NCBI GenBank assembly: GCA_003648395.1
Contig: QMPB01000283.1
Location: 1 to 6,350 of the forward strand
Source of the DNA: Bacteroidota bacterium
Lineage (GTDB): Bacteria > Bacteroidota > Bacteroidia > Bacteroidales > UBA1556
DNA length: 6,350 bases
Direction: 5' to 3'
Part shown: positions 5,931-6,350 of the stretch, in pieces
Layout of the letters: each line of letters opens with the position of its first letter
Position numbering within the stretch: the stretch's first letter is position 1
Translations under genes and position numbers: made by a program
Notes under the pieces: model-generated
What the model saw: the letters and a program-made list of their open reading frames with translations, nothing else
Databases searched by the model: none
Told to the model about the DNA's origin: nothing

Positions 5931-6350
5931 ATGATCAAAGAAGAAATAATACAAAGAGCAGATGAATATTTGCAAAAGATAAACGAGTCTGAGCTAGCTA
6001 AATACATGAAGCAAATCTCAAAAGATCAAGATACTATGGTAGAATATGTTAATACCATGAGTGATGTATTTGAGGAAGAAGAGGAATTCTATAATAAGTA
6101 TATTTTCTTTTTTATGCTTATTCATAGATCTTACACCAATAGATTCCGCTTTTTCCCAAAAATATCCAAGGAAACTATACTAAAGGTTGAAGAGAAAGAT
6201 CAAAACTTAATCAATGATTTAATTGCAAAATATGAAGATGATTTTGATGATGAATTTGAAAAATACCTTCTAAAACATCCTCAGAGAATGCTTATTGACT
6301 TCATAACAATGGACTTATTTGAAAATAATGAAGACGATTATGATGATATA
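5931..6350 (+). CDS. Acidic protein of unknown function, N-terminal part
   Basis: An open frame starts with ATG at 5931 and stays open for 140 codons to the window edge, so the C-terminus is missing. I do not recognise the family. The product is very acidic: 35 of 140 residues are Asp or Glu against 18 Lys or Arg, with acidic runs at about 47-52 (EEEEEE), 102-110 and 131-139. The middle part (about 54-76) is aromatic and hydrophobic, including YIFFFMLIHRSY and RFRFFP, and is probably a buried helix rather than a membrane span. There is no signal peptide. The composition suggests an all-helical soluble protein. Codon use resembles the neighbouring genes and supports a real gene. No Shine-Dalgarno sequence precedes the start, and I found no TAnnTTTG promoter in the 50 bases upstream; the hairpin array ends 50 bases before it and could lie in its leader. 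Confidence 0.65.
   Translation, partial: MIKEEIIQRADEYLQKINESELAKYMKQISKDQDTMVEYVNTMSDVFEEEEEFYNKYIFFFMLIHRSYTNRFRFFPKISKETILKVEEKDQNLINDLIAKYEDDFDDEFEKYLLKHPQRMLIDFITMDLFENNEDDYDDI

Overview
The window is AT-rich and comes most plausibly from the Bacteroidota. The signs are: no Shine-Dalgarno sequence ahead of any start, A/T-rich leaders, octamers matching the TAnnTTTG -7 element of this phylum in the divergent promoter region, and protein families common there. I cannot name a genus. The window looks mostly chromosomal and housekeeping or cell-surface in character. I see no transposase, integrase, phage gene, CRISPR array, tRNA or rRNA.

Layout from left to right: (1) The last 38 codons of a plus-strand gene, ending at 117, probably a nitroreductase-family flavoprotein. 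(2) A 171-bp convergent gap with no convincing terminator. (3) A minus-strand two-gene unit. The first gene is an exported, purple-acid-phosphatase-like metallophosphoesterase (2094-3230). The second is a multi-spanning membrane protein of glycosyltransferase-C type with a soluble C-terminal domain (289-2088). Only 5 bp separate them, so they are probably co-transcribed. (4) A 248-bp divergent promoter region (3231-3478) with one candidate -7 element facing each way and a small GC-rich island. (5) A plus-strand, single-chain ADP-forming acyl/acetyl-CoA synthetase (3479-5536), followed by a strong hairpin terminator. (6) A non-coding stretch (5537-5930) whose right part, 5683-5880, is packed with small hairpins. 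Six of them have exactly three-base loops, and four have centres 28-29 bp apart. (7) The first 140 codons of a very acidic protein of unknown function, running off the right edge.

How the genes work together: the synthetase conserves energy by turning an acyl-CoA plus ADP and phosphate into the free acid plus ATP, in the cytosol. The phosphoesterase and membrane protein probably act at or outside the inner membrane, perhaps on a lipid-linked or surface glycan. Nothing in the sequence links the two groups beyond shared use of the divergent intergenic region.

The stretch most worth a second look is the triloop-hairpin array at 5683-5880. I see no clear case for a wholly new multi-gene system in this window.
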